64,000 nt of DNA from Acidimicrobiaceae bacterium. Lineage in GTDB: Bacteria; Actinomycetota; Acidimicrobiia; Acidimicrobiales; Ilumatobacteraceae. Positions 39,109 through 48,978 of the stretch are shown piece by piece. Below the pieces are notes generated by a model. That model searched no databases, had not been told where the DNA came from, and saw only the letters and a list, made by a program, of their open reading frames with translations. The stretch's first letter is position 1. Every line of letters begins with the position of its first letter. The stretch spans positions 21,964 through 85,963 of the forward strand of contig CANFIM010000001.1 in assembly GCA_947447175.1 (NCBI GenBank), written 5' to 3'. Made by a program: the position numbers and the translations under genes.

Positions 39109-39803
39109 AGTCCTGCTAACTGACGGGCTGTAGCAATTGCGCTCAGCGAGTCGCCGGTCACATGAATGCCATGCATGCCAATCGCATTTGCAGCATGCAC
39201 GTTTGCTTCTAGATCGTCGAGGAATGCCGTGCGAGATGGTGTAGCGCCAATGCGTTCCATGGTGAGGTGATAAATATCCGGGTTGGGTTTGCGCATTCCA
39301 ACTTCGTGGCTATCAACGATGGTGTCGAACACGTTTTCGAAATCCATCAGTGGCCACCACCACTCACGGAACTCCTTCACGTTGTTCGTAAGAATTCCAA
39401 TCGGAATGCCAGCGTTCTTCAAATCTGCAATTAGCGCAACCATGTCGTCATTGAGTTGGAAATGAAAAGCAGGTCCACCTGCAGTGGGTGGTGCTTCGGG
39501 CGGAACTGAGGCAACAATGCCTTCGGCATCGAGACGTTCTTTCGTGAGAGCACGGCACTCGGCCAAGGTGATTTCACCGCGTTCCACCCTGTGCCACTGG
39601 TGGTCGGTATCGAGATGGTGCGGGCCCATCACAATTTCAGCAATCAGTTTCGGGTCGTGATTGGGATAGCGGCGAGTGAAATCACTGGGTCCACCATTGC
39701 GCATAATCACGCCGCCGAGGTCAAAAATGACGGCATCTACTGTTCTTGGGCTCATATCTGAAGATTCTTGCCGTGTTCTTAGGTATTCAACGAACTGGCT
39801 CAT
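39105..39803 (-). CDS. HAD-superfamily hydrolase
   Basis: VIFDLGGVIMRNGG, IPIGILTNNVKEF, GMRKPNPDIYHLTMERIGATPSRTAFLDDLEANVHAA; start ATG 39803 or 39755. Confidence 0.88.
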   Translation of the reverse strand: MSQFVEYLRTRQESSDMSPRTVDAVIFDLGGVIMRNGGPSDFTRRYPNHDPKLIAEIVMGPHHLDTDHQWHRVERGEITLAECRALTKERLDAEGIVASVPPEAPPTAGGPAFHFQLNDDMVALIADLKNAGIPIGILTNNVKEFREWWWPLMDFENVFDTIVDSHEVGMRKPNPDIYHLTMERIGATPSRTAFLDDLEANVHAANAIGMHGIHVTGDSLSAIATARQLAGL

Positions 39804-39833
39804 GGGGTACCCACAGGTAGGCTCAAACACTGC

Positions 39834-42614
39834 ATGAAAGTTCTTGATCGCGTCCTCCGAGCTGGTGATGGCAAGCGAGTCAAGGCCCTCCAAGGTCTTG
39901 TCCCTGATATCAACGCATTGGGTCCAGAGATGGCCCTCCTCACCGACGACGCCCTTCGTGCCAAAACGGGCGAGTTCCGCAGTCGCATCGAGCGCGGAGA
40001 AAGCATCGACGACCTTCTCATCGAATCTTTTGCGGTTATGCGCGAAGCGTCATCTCGCGTAATTGGTCAACGCCATTTCGATGTGCAGCTCATGGGCGGC
40101 GCAGCGCTCCACTTCGGGTGGGTAGCTGAAATGAAAACTGGCGAAGGTAAGACCTTGGTGTCCACTCTTCCCGCGTATCTCAACGGACTATCGGGTAAGG
40201 GAGTTCACGTCATCACAGTGAACGATTACTTGGCTCGCTTCCATGCAGAGTGGATGGGTCGTATTCACCAGTGGATGGGACTCAATGTTGGTCTCGTTAT
40301 TCCTGGCTTGCGTGAATCAGCAGCAGAGAAGCGCGCCGACTACGCGTGTGACATCACCTACGGCACCAATAATGAATTCGGCTTTGATTACCTGCGCGAC
40401 AACATGGCCGGCTCGCTTGATGACAAGGTTCAGCGCGGCCATAACTTCGCCATCGTTGACGAAGTAGACAGCATTCTCATCGACGAAGCTCGTACGCCAC
40501 TTATCATCTCTGGACGCATTGCCGATGCAGCTTCTATGTATTACAAGTTCGCGTCAATTGTGCGTACGTTGCAACGTGATGCTGACTACGAAGTAGAAGA
40601 AGACAAGCGCATTGTTGTTCCTACAGAAGAGGGCATTGAAAAAGTTGAGCAAGCACTCGGCCTTGACAACTTGTACGACGCAGTGCAGCAGAACCTGGTG
40701 CACCAGTTACAGGTGGCGCTGAAGGCAAAAGAGCTGTATCGCCGCGATAAGGATTACATCGTTGATGCAGGTGAAGTAAAAATCGTCGACGAATTCACTG
40801 GCCGCATCCTTGAAGGACGTCGCTGGAGCGAAGGTATTCACCAAGCAGTTGAAGCCAAAGAAGGCGTTCGCATCAACGAAGAAAACCAAACGCTTGCCAC
40901 CATCACATTGCAGAACTACTTCCGCATGTACAACAAGTTGGCTGGCATGACTGGTACGGCACAAACAGAAGCCGCTGAGTTGGTCAACACATACGAACTG
41001 CAAGTGGTGCCCATTCCTACCAATCGCCCCCCTGCACGTGAAGATTTCCCCGATCTCATCTTCAAGAGTGAAGAGTCAAAGTTCCGCGCCGTGGTGGAAG
41101 ATATTGCCGAGCGCAATGCAAAGGGTCAGCCCATTCTGGTGGGCACTATCAGCGTGGAAAAGAGCGAATTGCTCTCACGCGAGCTCACAAAACGGGGTAT
41201 TCGTCATGAGGTGCTGAACGCAAAGCAGCACACACGTGAAGCGCAGATTGTTGCTCAGGCGGGTCGTTTAGGTGCAGTCACTGTGGCTACCAACATGGCT
41301 GGCCGAGGCGTTGACATTCTTCTTGGTGGCAACTACGAACTCTTGGCTCGGCAGCAAGTTCTTGCCGAAGGCGTGAGCCCAGACCTCTTGGTTGACGACT
41401 TTGCGTTGCCAATGCCTATTGCCCAGATGCCCGAAGATTTCCAAACAGCACGTGCAGCAGCACTTGCTCGTTACGAAGCGTTGCTTCCAGTGCACAAGCA
41501 GCAGTGCGCTGAAGAAGGAGAAAAGATTCGAGCTCTTGGCGGTTTGTATGTGCTTGGCACAGAACGACACGACAGCCGTCGTATCGACAACCAGTTGCGT
41601 GGCCGTGCTGGTCGTCAGGGTGACCCAGGTGCCAGCCGTTTCTATCTCAGCCTCGATGACGAACTCATGCGTTTGTTTGCAACCGGCGCTCTTAGTTGGG
41701 TGATGGGTCGCGCACTTCCAGAAGACGAAGCGATTGAAGCCAAGATGGTCACCAAAGCCATTGAGCGTGCACAAACAACTGTCGAGCAGCGCAACGGTGA
41801 AGTACGCAAAAATGTTTTGAAGTACGACGAAGTAATGAACGAACAGCGCAAGGTCATCTACATGCGCCGCGATCAAATTCTCTCGGGCGCAGACCTGAAG
41901 GCAGCGGCCATGGAATACCTCGCAGAGGCTGTTGACTCGCTCATTGAAACTCACTGCGTCTCTGAAGCAAGTGACGAGTGGGATGTTGATGGTTTGGCGA
42001 TGGAACTTGCCAGTTACTGGCCAAGCACTATTTCGGCAGACCACATTGCTGCATGTGTTAGTACCGACAACGTGTACGACTTGGTGATGGCTGATGCCAA
42101 TCGTCATTATCAGCAGCGTGAAGAAGAACTTGGTTCTGACATGTTGCGTCAAATTGAGCGTCAAGTCATGCTCAGCATTATTGACCAGCGCTGGCGTGAA
42201 CATCTTGAAGAGATGGATTATCTCCAAGAGGGAATCAACTTGCGCGCTATGGGTCAGAAAGATCCGCTCACTGAATGGCAACGAGAGGGCTATGAAATGT
42301 TTGGTCACATGATGACTGGCATTGCTCAAGATTTCGTTAAATACGTCATGCATGTGCAGGTGGTGGCCGATGATCAGCCAGCGGTGCAGGTACAAAACCT
42401 CACCGAAACAAGTGCGGACAACGTGTCTGACGACGCTTTCGCTTCTGCCGCCGTGGCTTCGGGTGTCGACCCATCTCTTCTTGCCCCGCAGGAAGAGGAA
42501 GTTCGTAAGCCTGTGGTGAAAGATGCAAACGATTGGTCGAATACGCCACGTAACGCACCATGCCCATGTGGTTCAGGCCGTAAGTACAAGCAGTGCCACG
42601 GCGCTGCTCACTGA
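39834..42614 (+). CDS. secA: Preprotein translocase subunit SecA
   Basis: MKTGEGKTLVSTLPAYLN, VDEVDSILIDEARTPLIISG, GRAGRQGDPGASRFYLSLDDELMR, C-terminal CPCGSGRKYKQCHG. Confidence 0.98.
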   Translation: MKVLDRVLRAGDGKRVKALQGLVPDINALGPEMALLTDDALRAKTGEFRSRIERGESIDDLLIESFAVMREASSRVIGQRHFDVQLMGGAALHFGWVAEMKTGEGKTLVSTLPAYLNGLSGKGVHVITVNDYLARFHAEWMGRIHQWMGLNVGLVIPGLRESAAEKRADYACDITYGTNNEFGFDYLRDNMAGSLDDKVQRGHNFAIVDEVDSILIDEARTPLIISGRIADAASMYYKFASIVRTLQRDADYEVEEDKRIVVPTEEGIEKVEQALGLDNLYDAVQQNLVHQLQVALKAKELYRRDKDYIVDAGEVKIVDEFTGRILEGRRWSEGIHQAVEAKEGVRINEENQTLATITLQNYFRMYNKLAGMTGTAQTEAAELVNTYELQVVPIPTNRPPAREDFPDLIFKSEESKFRAVVEDIAERNAKGQPILVGTISVEKSELLSRELTKRGIRHEVLNAKQHTREAQIVAQAGRLGAVTVATNMAGRGVDILLGGNYELLARQQVLAEGVSPDLLVDDFALPMPIAQMPEDFQTARAAALARYEALLPVHKQQCAEEGEKIRALGGLYVLGTERHDSRRIDNQLRGRAGRQGDPGASRFYLSLDDELMRLFATGALSWVMGRALPEDEAIEAKMVTKAIERAQTTVEQRNGEVRKNVLKYDEVMNEQRKVIYMRRDQILSGADLKAAAMEYLAEAVDSLIETHCVSEASDEWDVDGLAMELASYWPSTISADHIAACVSTDNVYDLVMADANRHYQQREEELGSDMLRQIERQVMLSIIDQRWREHLEEMDYLQEGINLRAMGQKDPLTEWQREGYEMFGHMMTGIAQDFVKYVMHVQVVADDQPAVQVQNLTETSADNVSDDAFASAAVASGVDPSLLAPQEEEVRKPVVKDANDWSNTPRNAPCPCGSGRKYKQCHGAAH

Positions 42615-42641
42615 CGACTCTTTACTCTCGGGAATATTGCC

Positions 42642-43742
42642 ATGCGTGACTTCACAAATGACCTACGCGAAGTAACTCAACGATTAGTTGAGGCCAGCGA
42701 GTATTTAAAGATCACTCAACAACGTGCACGTTTATCTGAGTTGGAAGTTGAGATCTCTCGCCCCGACTTGTGGGATGACCAAGAAGTAGGAAAGCGAGTC
42801 AATGCTGAGTACTCCAATGTCAAGGGCGATGTTGATGAATACGACGCCTTGAAGTCTCAACTTGATGACCTTGGGGTCCTTCATGAACTAGCCCGTGAAG
42901 TAGACGACGCGTCACAAGAAGGCGAAATTGAAGCAGGCATTTCCAAAGTTGCTCAGAGTTTGGGTGTGCTGGAAATGCGCAGTTTGTTCACCGGAGACCA
43001 CGATGAATCAAATGCCATCGTGCAGGTCAATGCAAAAGATGGTGGCGTTGATGCGCAGGACTGGACCCAACTGCTCATGCGCATGTACACGCGATGGGCA
43101 GAACGACGTGGCTTCGAAGTAGAAGTTGATGATGTGAGTGAGGGAACGGAAGCGGGCATCCTGTCTGCAGAGTTCACGATTAAAGGTCGCTATGCATACG
43201 GCCTTATGCGTTCTGAGCACGGCACGCACCGATTGGTACGCATCAGCCCGTTTGATAACCAAGGCCGTCGTCAAACAAGCTTCGCCACAGTAAAGGTGAC
43301 TCCGGAAATGGACGCACCAGATATTGAAGTCAACGAATCAGAGATTCGTATGGAAGTGTTCCGTGCATCAGGTGCTGGTGGTCAGCACGTGAACAAAACC
43401 TCATCTGCAGTGCGCCTCATTCATGAGCCCACTGGTTTGGTGGCAAGCAGTCAAGAAGAGCGCAGCCAGTTGCAAAACCGCGAAAAAGCTCTCACTCGAT
43501 TGAAAGCAATGATTGTTGCTGCGCGCGAAGAAGAACATGAGGCAGAGAAGGCACGCATCTCTGGCAAAACTGCAATGGTCGGATGGGGCAGTCAGATTCG
43601 TTCCTATGTATTGCAGCCATATCAAATGGTGAAAGACGTGCGTACAGAAGTGGAATCAGGAAACGTTGCATCGGTGCTCGATGGCGATCTTGATTCGTTC
43701 ATGGAAGGGTTCCTTCGTTGGCGTCGCTCACAATCCGAGTAA
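42642..43742 (+). CDS. prfB: Peptide chain release factor 2
   Basis: GGQHVNKTSSAVRLIHEPTGLVASSQEERSQLQNR; RF2 SPF motif (RISPFDNQGRRQTSFA). Confidence 0.95.
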   Translation: MRDFTNDLREVTQRLVEASEYLKITQQRARLSELEVEISRPDLWDDQEVGKRVNAEYSNVKGDVDEYDALKSQLDDLGVLHELAREVDDASQEGEIEAGISKVAQSLGVLEMRSLFTGDHDESNAIVQVNAKDGGVDAQDWTQLLMRMYTRWAERRGFEVEVDDVSEGTEAGILSAEFTIKGRYAYGLMRSEHGTHRLVRISPFDNQGRRQTSFATVKVTPEMDAPDIEVNESEIRMEVFRASGAGGQHVNKTSSAVRLIHEPTGLVASSQEERSQLQNREKALTRLKAMIVAAREEEHEAEKARISGKTAMVGWGSQIRSYVLQPYQMVKDVRTEVESGNVASVLDGDLDSFMEGFLRWRRSQSE

Positions 43743-43806
43743 GCCCCATAAGGCTTTCGTGGGCGCCCACCCTGGGCTCGCACGCATTGCTAAGTTGTGT
43801 TTCTTC

Positions 43807-44484
43807 ATGATTCGTCTTGAAAATGTTTCCAAGATGTACGGCTCAGATTTGCCCGCCGTACGCGATGCATCCTTCGATGTTGCGAAGGGTGATTTTGTGT
43901 TCCTTGTGGGGCCATCTGGTTCCGGCAAGTCCACGCTTCTGCGTCTCATGAACCGTCAAGAACGTCCTGAGCGCGGCAACGTATGGGTGGCAGGTCGCAA
44001 TATCAATGAAATGGCCAACAGCCAGATTCCATACCTGCGCCGCACCATGGGCAATGTGTTCCAGGACTACAAACTCCTTCCCAACAAAACAGTGTTTGAA
44101 AATGTGGCGTTTGCACTTGAAGTGATTGGTAAGCCCAAGCACATCATCGGGCAGCAGGTTCCGCAAGTTCTTGATCTTGTGGGACTGTCGGGCAAGGAAG
44201 ACCGATTCCCGCATCAGTTGAGCGGTGGCGAACAACAACGCGTTTCTATTGCGCGCGCATTCGTGAATCGCCCGCTCATTTTGTTGGCCGACGAACCCAC
44301 CGGAAACCTCGACCCCGCAACGGGCGAGGGCATCATGGCTCTCCTTGATGCCATTAACCGCACAGGTACCACCATTGTTATGGCCACACACGACCATCGC
44401 GTGGTGAACGCCATGCGTCGTCGTGTTATTCAGCTTGACCGTGGAGTCATCGTGCGTGACCAAGAACGAGGTGTGTACGAATGA
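43807..44484 (+). CDS. ftsE: Cell division ATP-binding protein FtsE
   Basis: Walker A GPSGSGKSTLLRLM, LSGGEQQRVSIARAFVNRPLILLADEPTGNLDP; followed by ftsX. Confidence 0.95.
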   Translation: MIRLENVSKMYGSDLPAVRDASFDVAKGDFVFLVGPSGSGKSTLLRLMNRQERPERGNVWVAGRNINEMANSQIPYLRRTMGNVFQDYKLLPNKTVFENVAFALEVIGKPKHIIGQQVPQVLDLVGLSGKEDRFPHQLSGGEQQRVSIARAFVNRPLILLADEPTGNLDPATGEGIMALLDAINRTGTTIVMATHDHRVVNAMRRRVIQLDRGVIVRDQERGVYE

Positions 44485-45386
44485 TTCAGCGCATCTCTTA
44501 TGCATTCCGCGAAACCATTGCCAGTTTCCGTCGCAACATGACATTGTCAGTTGCAGCTGTCATTACTTCTGCGGTATCGCTACTTCTTGTTGGTACTACC
44601 TTCCTCATCCAGCGCGCATTCGACAATTTGTTGGTGCAATGGCGTGGCGATGTAGGCATGATCGTGTTTGTACGTCCCGATGCATCGGCTGACGCGCTTG
44701 CATTCATCAAGCAAAATCTTGAATCACAGCCAAACGTGATTGATGTGAAGAAACTCACGTACTTGGATAAAGCAAAGAGCTTTGAAGAAGCAAAGCGTGT
44801 ATTTGCGGGTGACCCCACCACATTGAGTTTGTTGTCGATTGAGACCATTCCATCGCAGTTCAAGGTGGTACCAAAAACCACTGACCCCACGTTGGTTCGA
44901 AGTTTGGCTGATCAATATCGAACATTGCCAGGCGTTACAGGGGTTTCGCTTGCCGAAGATGAGTTTGATGTGATTTCCACATTGTCGAGTTTCGTACGGA
45001 CCGTCACCATTGGTATGTCTCTGGTGCTGCTCGCTGTGGCGGTGATTCTTATTTGGAACACCATTCGAACCGCCATCTTTGCGCGACGACGTGAAATTGA
45101 AGTGATGAAGTTGGTCGGAGCGACTGATTGGTTTATCCGCATTCCTTTCATCATGGAAGGCCTCATTCAAGGCTTGGCTGGCGCTCTTGTGTCGTGCGGT
45201 GGCCTGTGGGGGCTGAACCGCGCGTGGACAAGTGGAGTTGCGGGCTTTAAGGCAGGCACCGGAGTCAGTTCTCTGGTGGTGCCAAGTGGATACGTCAGCG
45301 GCGTGATGGTGGCGTTGTTAATCATCGGTGCAGTTGCTGGTGGCGTCGGTTCTGGCGTTGCATCCAGCAAGTTCCTCGACGTCTAG
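44481..45386 (+). CDS. ftsX: Cell division protein FtsX
   Basis: Four TM segments, RRREIEVMKLVGATDWFIRIPFIMEGLIQGLAGA; 4-nt overlap with ftsE. Confidence 0.95.
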   Translation: MIQRISYAFRETIASFRRNMTLSVAAVITSAVSLLLVGTTFLIQRAFDNLLVQWRGDVGMIVFVRPDASADALAFIKQNLESQPNVIDVKKLTYLDKAKSFEEAKRVFAGDPTTLSLLSIETIPSQFKVVPKTTDPTLVRSLADQYRTLPGVTGVSLAEDEFDVISTLSSFVRTVTIGMSLVLLAVAVILIWNTIRTAIFARRREIEVMKLVGATDWFIRIPFIMEGLIQGLAGALVSCGGLWGLNRAWTSGVAGFKAGTGVSSLVVPSGYVSGVMVALLIIGAVAGGVGSGVASSKFLDV

Positions 45387-45428
45387 TTCAATCGCTGCAT
45401 AACAGCACGCCCTTACTAGGGTCTTGTC

Positions 45429-46289
45429 ATGGAATTTCAAGACATTCAGCTGGATATCTCAGAAGGCATCGCCACAATCACTTTGAATCGCCCCGACAAG
45501 ATGAATGCGTTCACTGGGCGAATGATGCATGAAATCATTGAAGCGCTCGATATCACTGATGCAGATGACAATGTGAAGGCCGTCATTTTCACTGGCGCTG
45601 GTCGAGCATTCTGCGCCGGAGCCGACCTTTCTTCCGGTGGTGAAACCTTTGCAAAGGGCGGAAGCGATGTACAGACAAAGGCCGGAGTTCCTCGCGATGG
45701 CGGCGGACTTGTGTCGCTGCGAATTTTCAATAGTTTGAAGCCGGTGATTGGTGCAATCAACGGCGCTGCTGTTGGTGTGGGCGTCACCATGACATTGCCC
45801 ATGGATATTCGTCTTGCAAGCGACACCGCAAAGTTCGGTTTCGTATTTGCCAAGCGCGGCATTGTGCCTGAAGCATGCTCGTCGTATTTCTTGCCCCGCC
45901 TTGTAGGTATTCAGCAAGCAACAGAGTGGGTGTACACGGGTCGTGTCTTCCCAGCCGCCGACGCCGAGAAGGCCGGACTTGTACGCAGCGTGCACAGTAA
46001 TGAGGATTTGTTAAAGGTTGCTCGCGAACTTGCTCGTGAAATTGCCGACAACACTGCACCAGTATCGGTTGCCTTGTCTCGTCGCATGTTGTGGCGCATG
46101 CTTGGCGCCTCTCACCCAATGGAAGCGCACCGTGCGGACTCTCGCGGTATTCAAGCTCGCGGACGCAGCGCGGATTCGAAAGAAGGCGTTGTGAGTTTCT
46201 TAGAAAAGCGTGATGCCATCTACCCGGACAAGGTGAGCGATGGGCTACCCGACATCTTCCCAAATTGGGAAGATCCAGAGTTCATCTAA
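45429..46289 (+). CDS. Enoyl-CoA hydratase/isomerase (crotonase) family protein
   Basis: ITLNRPDKMNAFTGRMMHEIIEA, FTGAGRAFCAGADLSSGG. Confidence 0.92.
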   Translation: MEFQDIQLDISEGIATITLNRPDKMNAFTGRMMHEIIEALDITDADDNVKAVIFTGAGRAFCAGADLSSGGETFAKGGSDVQTKAGVPRDGGGLVSLRIFNSLKPVIGAINGAAVGVGVTMTLPMDIRLASDTAKFGFVFAKRGIVPEACSSYFLPRLVGIQQATEWVYTGRVFPAADAEKAGLVRSVHSNEDLLKVARELAREIADNTAPVSVALSRRMLWRMLGASHPMEAHRADSRGIQARGRSADSKEGVVSFLEKRDAIYPDKVSDGLPDIFPNWEDPEFI

Positions 46290-46292
46290 TCA

Positions 46293-46697
46293 ATGACATC
46301 TGAAGCACACGAGCGCAGCGTCTTTGAGATTGTTGGCGCTGACTTCTTTGTGCATCTAGTTGATGCGTTTTATGACGGCGTGGAACATGATGAGGTGTTG
46401 TTGCGTTTGTACCCAGAAGGGTCTGACACAGTTGGTGCCCGTCATCGATTGACACTGTTTCTGGCGCAGTATTGGGGCGGTCCTCATGACTATATGGAAG
46501 AACGAGGTCATCCTCGATTACGGATGCGCCACTTTGATTTCACAATTGGCGAATTGGAACGCGACCATTGGCTGATGCATATGGCAACAGCTATTGAGTC
46601 AGTGATTGACGAAGTGCCAGAGCCAGATCGAGAACATGTGACCATGCAATTGGCGCAGTACATGGTGAACTCAGCGGAACACTTACGAAATAAATAG
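46293..46697 (+). CDS. glbO: Truncated hemoglobin (group II/GlbO-like)
   Basis: FVHLVDAFYDGVEHDEVLLRLYPEG...LTLFLAQYWGGPHDYMEERGHPRLRMRHFDFTI...RDHWLMHM. Confidence 0.9.
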   Translation: MTSEAHERSVFEIVGADFFVHLVDAFYDGVEHDEVLLRLYPEGSDTVGARHRLTLFLAQYWGGPHDYMEERGHPRLRMRHFDFTIGELERDHWLMHMATAIESVIDEVPEPDREHVTMQLAQYMVNSAEHLRNK

Positions 46698-46699
46698 AT

Positions 46700-47509
46700 T
46701 TAGTTGCGAGGTCCAAGCGCATACATTGCAATAGCAGCTGCAGCGCCTACATTGAGCGAGTCCACTCCGGCATGCATAGGAATACGCAGGAGTTCTGTGG
46801 CCTGCACCATGGTGACTTCATCAAGCCCTTCGCGTTCGCTGCCAAGCAAGAGAGCCACAATGCGCTCGTCGGGTACAACTACATCGCGCACGCTGACAGC
46901 GGTGTTGTCGGGCGTGAGCCCATAAGACACCACTTTGTGGCGTTGCAACAATTCAGGAAGCGAATCATTGGGCGAGACACGAGCGAACGGAAGTGTGAGC
47001 CCTGTTCCCATAGAGACGCGTAATGCGCGTCGCGCAAGTGGGTCTGCACTGCCAGCGGAAAGAATGAGTGCGTCCCAGCCCAACCCTGCTGCGCTTCGAA
47101 TGATTGCTCCCAAATTCGTAGGGTTATCAACGGCTTCGGCAACCAAGATGCGACGCGATCGCGATATCAATTCGTCGCAGTCGGTCAGCGGCGGGCGCTG
47201 AAATAAGCCCGTTGCACGCAAGGGCACGCCCAGGCCTGTGACTTCACGACGCAGCTCTTCATTGCCGACGAAGATATTGACGTTTGATGGCACAGTCTGG
47301 GCAAAATGCTGCGCCATCATGTCATCGCACAACAATGCAACGGGTACACAGCCCGCATCTATGGCTCGTTGCACAACTAAGTCACCTTCAGCCACAAAGA
47401 GGCCGGCACCAACGGTTTCTAGTCGGTCAAGCTTGCTTGCAAGTTGACGGTCTCTCCATCGAAACGGGTCAAGACGTTCGTCAAGAGCATTCTCAACAGA
47501 ATCAATCAT
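46700..47509 (-). CDS. TrmH/SpoU family RNA methyltransferase
   Basis: VDNPTNLGAIIRSAAGLGWDALIL, LLLGSEREGLDEVTM, RIPMHAGVDSLNVGAAAAIAMYAL. Confidence 0.93.
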   Translation of the reverse strand: MIDSVENALDERLDPFRWRDRQLASKLDRLETVGAGLFVAEGDLVVQRAIDAGCVPVALLCDDMMAQHFAQTVPSNVNIFVGNEELRREVTGLGVPLRATGLFQRPPLTDCDELISRSRRILVAEAVDNPTNLGAIIRSAAGLGWDALILSAGSADPLARRALRVSMGTGLTLPFARVSPNDSLPELLQRHKVVSYGLTPDNTAVSVRDVVVPDERIVALLLGSEREGLDEVTMVQATELLRIPMHAGVDSLNVGAAAAIAMYALGPRN

Positions 47510-47521
47510 GTGTGTCAGGGC

Positions 47522-48424
47522 TTAGTAATACCAGGGGAATGGAGACCAGTCGGGGTCGCGCTTTTCCAAGAATGAACGGCGTCCTTCGTCTGCTTCATCA
47601 GTGCCATATGCCAGGCGTGTGGCCTCACCTGCGAACACTTGTTGGCCAACAAGGCCATCGTCCACCAAGTTGAATGCAAACTTCAGCATGCGTTGTGCAG
47701 TGGGGCTCTTTCCGTTGATTTCTGCGGCCCATTCCAACGCAACTTTTTCAAGATCTGCGTGGGGGATCGAAGCGTTCACTGCACCCATTGACACCATGTC
47801 GTCTGCAGAGTATTCGCGACCCAAGAAGAAAATTTCGCGTGCGAACTTCTGGCCCACCATCTTTGCCAAATACGCAGAGCCATACCCGCCGTCAAACGAG
47901 GCAACATCTGCATCTGTTTGTTTGAAGCGGGCGTGTTCCTTGCTGGCAAGAGTGAGGTCGCTCACTACGTGCAAACTGTGTCCGCCGCCAGCTGCCCAGC
48001 CAGGCACCACGCAGATAACTACCTTCGGCATGAAACGAATAAGGCGCTGAACTTCAAGAATGTGCAATCGGCCGGCACGTCCACGATCAACCGTGTCTTC
48101 GGTTTCACCCTCAGCGTATTTGTAACCATCTTTGCCACGAATACGTTGGTCGCCACCGCTACAGAATGCCCAACCGCCGTCTTTGGGCGATGGGCCGTTG
48201 CCTGTGAGAAGCACGCAACCAACATCAGTTGTCATGCGAGCATCATCGAGTGCGGTGTACAACTCGTCAACGGTGTGCGGGCGGAACGCATTACGTACTT
48301 CGGGGCGATTAAATGCGATACGCACCGTGCCTTGGTTAACCGCACGGTGATACGTGATGTCGGTGAACTGGAACCCGGGCACTTCGCGCCACGCTGAGGG
48401 ATCGAAAATAGGTGAAATCGTCAC
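47522..48424 (-). CDS. menB: 1,4-dihydroxy-2-naphthoyl-CoA synthase
   Basis: ITYHRAVNQGTVRIAFNRPEVRNAFRPHTVDEL, FCSGGDQRIRGKDGY, VPGWAAGGGHSLHVVSDLTLAS. Confidence 0.95.
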   Translation of the reverse strand: MTISPIFDPSAWREVPGFQFTDITYHRAVNQGTVRIAFNRPEVRNAFRPHTVDELYTALDDARMTTDVGCVLLTGNGPSPKDGGWAFCSGGDQRIRGKDGYKYAEGETEDTVDRGRAGRLHILEVQRLIRFMPKVVICVVPGWAAGGGHSLHVVSDLTLASKEHARFKQTDADVASFDGGYGSAYLAKMVGQKFAREIFFLGREYSADDMVSMGAVNASIPHADLEKVALEWAAEINGKSPTAQRMLKFAFNLVDDGLVGQQVFAGEATRLAYGTDEADEGRRSFLEKRDPDWSPFPWYY

Positions 48425-48430
48425 GGGTTC

Positions 48431-48440
48431 ACAGTACCCT
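48431..48440. promoter_or_regulatory. Candidate bidirectional -10 element (menB / FMN reductase)
   Basis: ACAGTACCCT: plus TACCCT (N9 to ATG 48450), minus TACTGT (N6 to GTG 48424), sharing the TA. Confidence 0.6.
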
Positions 48441-48449
48441 CAAACTCTT

Positions 48450-48971
48450 ATGACTACCTTGGTTGCGTTCTCTGGTTCCACTCGTTCGGCGTCGTTTCAC
48501 ACACGCCTCTTGAACTCCTTGCCTACGTATGCACCAGAGGGAACCTCCATTGCGCTTTTCGACTTATCTGATGTGCCGTTCTATAACCAGGACCTTGAGG
48601 GTGAAGCACTTCCCGACGTTGTGGTGGCATTGCGCGCCGCTGTTGCAGAGGCCGATGGCATCATTTTCGCTGCTCCCGAATACAACGGGTCGTACTCTGC
48701 TCTCACAAAGAACACCATCGACTGGCTCAGCCGCCCCATGGGACAAGGTGCTCTGCGCGAAAAGAAGGTCATGGTGATTAGCGCCACTCCTGGACCTGGC
48801 GGTGGTGCACGCATCACTGAGCAGATTGTTGCTGTCCTCGGATTTTTCGGGAACACCGTTGTGGGCACCGTCAATGCATCAACCATTCATGAAAAAATGG
48901 CGGCCGACGGTGATGTGGTCACTGATGTTGCGCTGGCCGAACAGTTGCGCGCATCGCTCGCCGCTTTCTAG
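48450..48971 (+). CDS. NADPH-dependent FMN reductase-like protein
   Basis: VAFSGSTRSASFHTRLLN, ADGIIFAAPEYNGSYSALTKNTIDWLSR; start refined to ATG 48450. Confidence 0.88.
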   Translation: MTTLVAFSGSTRSASFHTRLLNSLPTYAPEGTSIALFDLSDVPFYNQDLEGEALPDVVVALRAAVAEADGIIFAAPEYNGSYSALTKNTIDWLSRPMGQGALREKKVMVISATPGPGGGARITEQIVAVLGFFGNTVVGTVNASTIHEKMAADGDVVTDVALAEQLRASLAAF

Positions 48972-48978
48972 AAAACGA

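Noticed and set aside
41268-42395. 375-aa minus-strand ORF opposite secA
   Set aside because: Shadow ORF from codon bias of secA; no recognisable motifs, and the plus-strand SecA reading is unambiguous.
42642-42760. Programmed +1 frameshift in prfB
   Set aside because: RF2 reads as one continuous frame from ATG 42642; no in-frame TGA preceded by CTT near codon 25.
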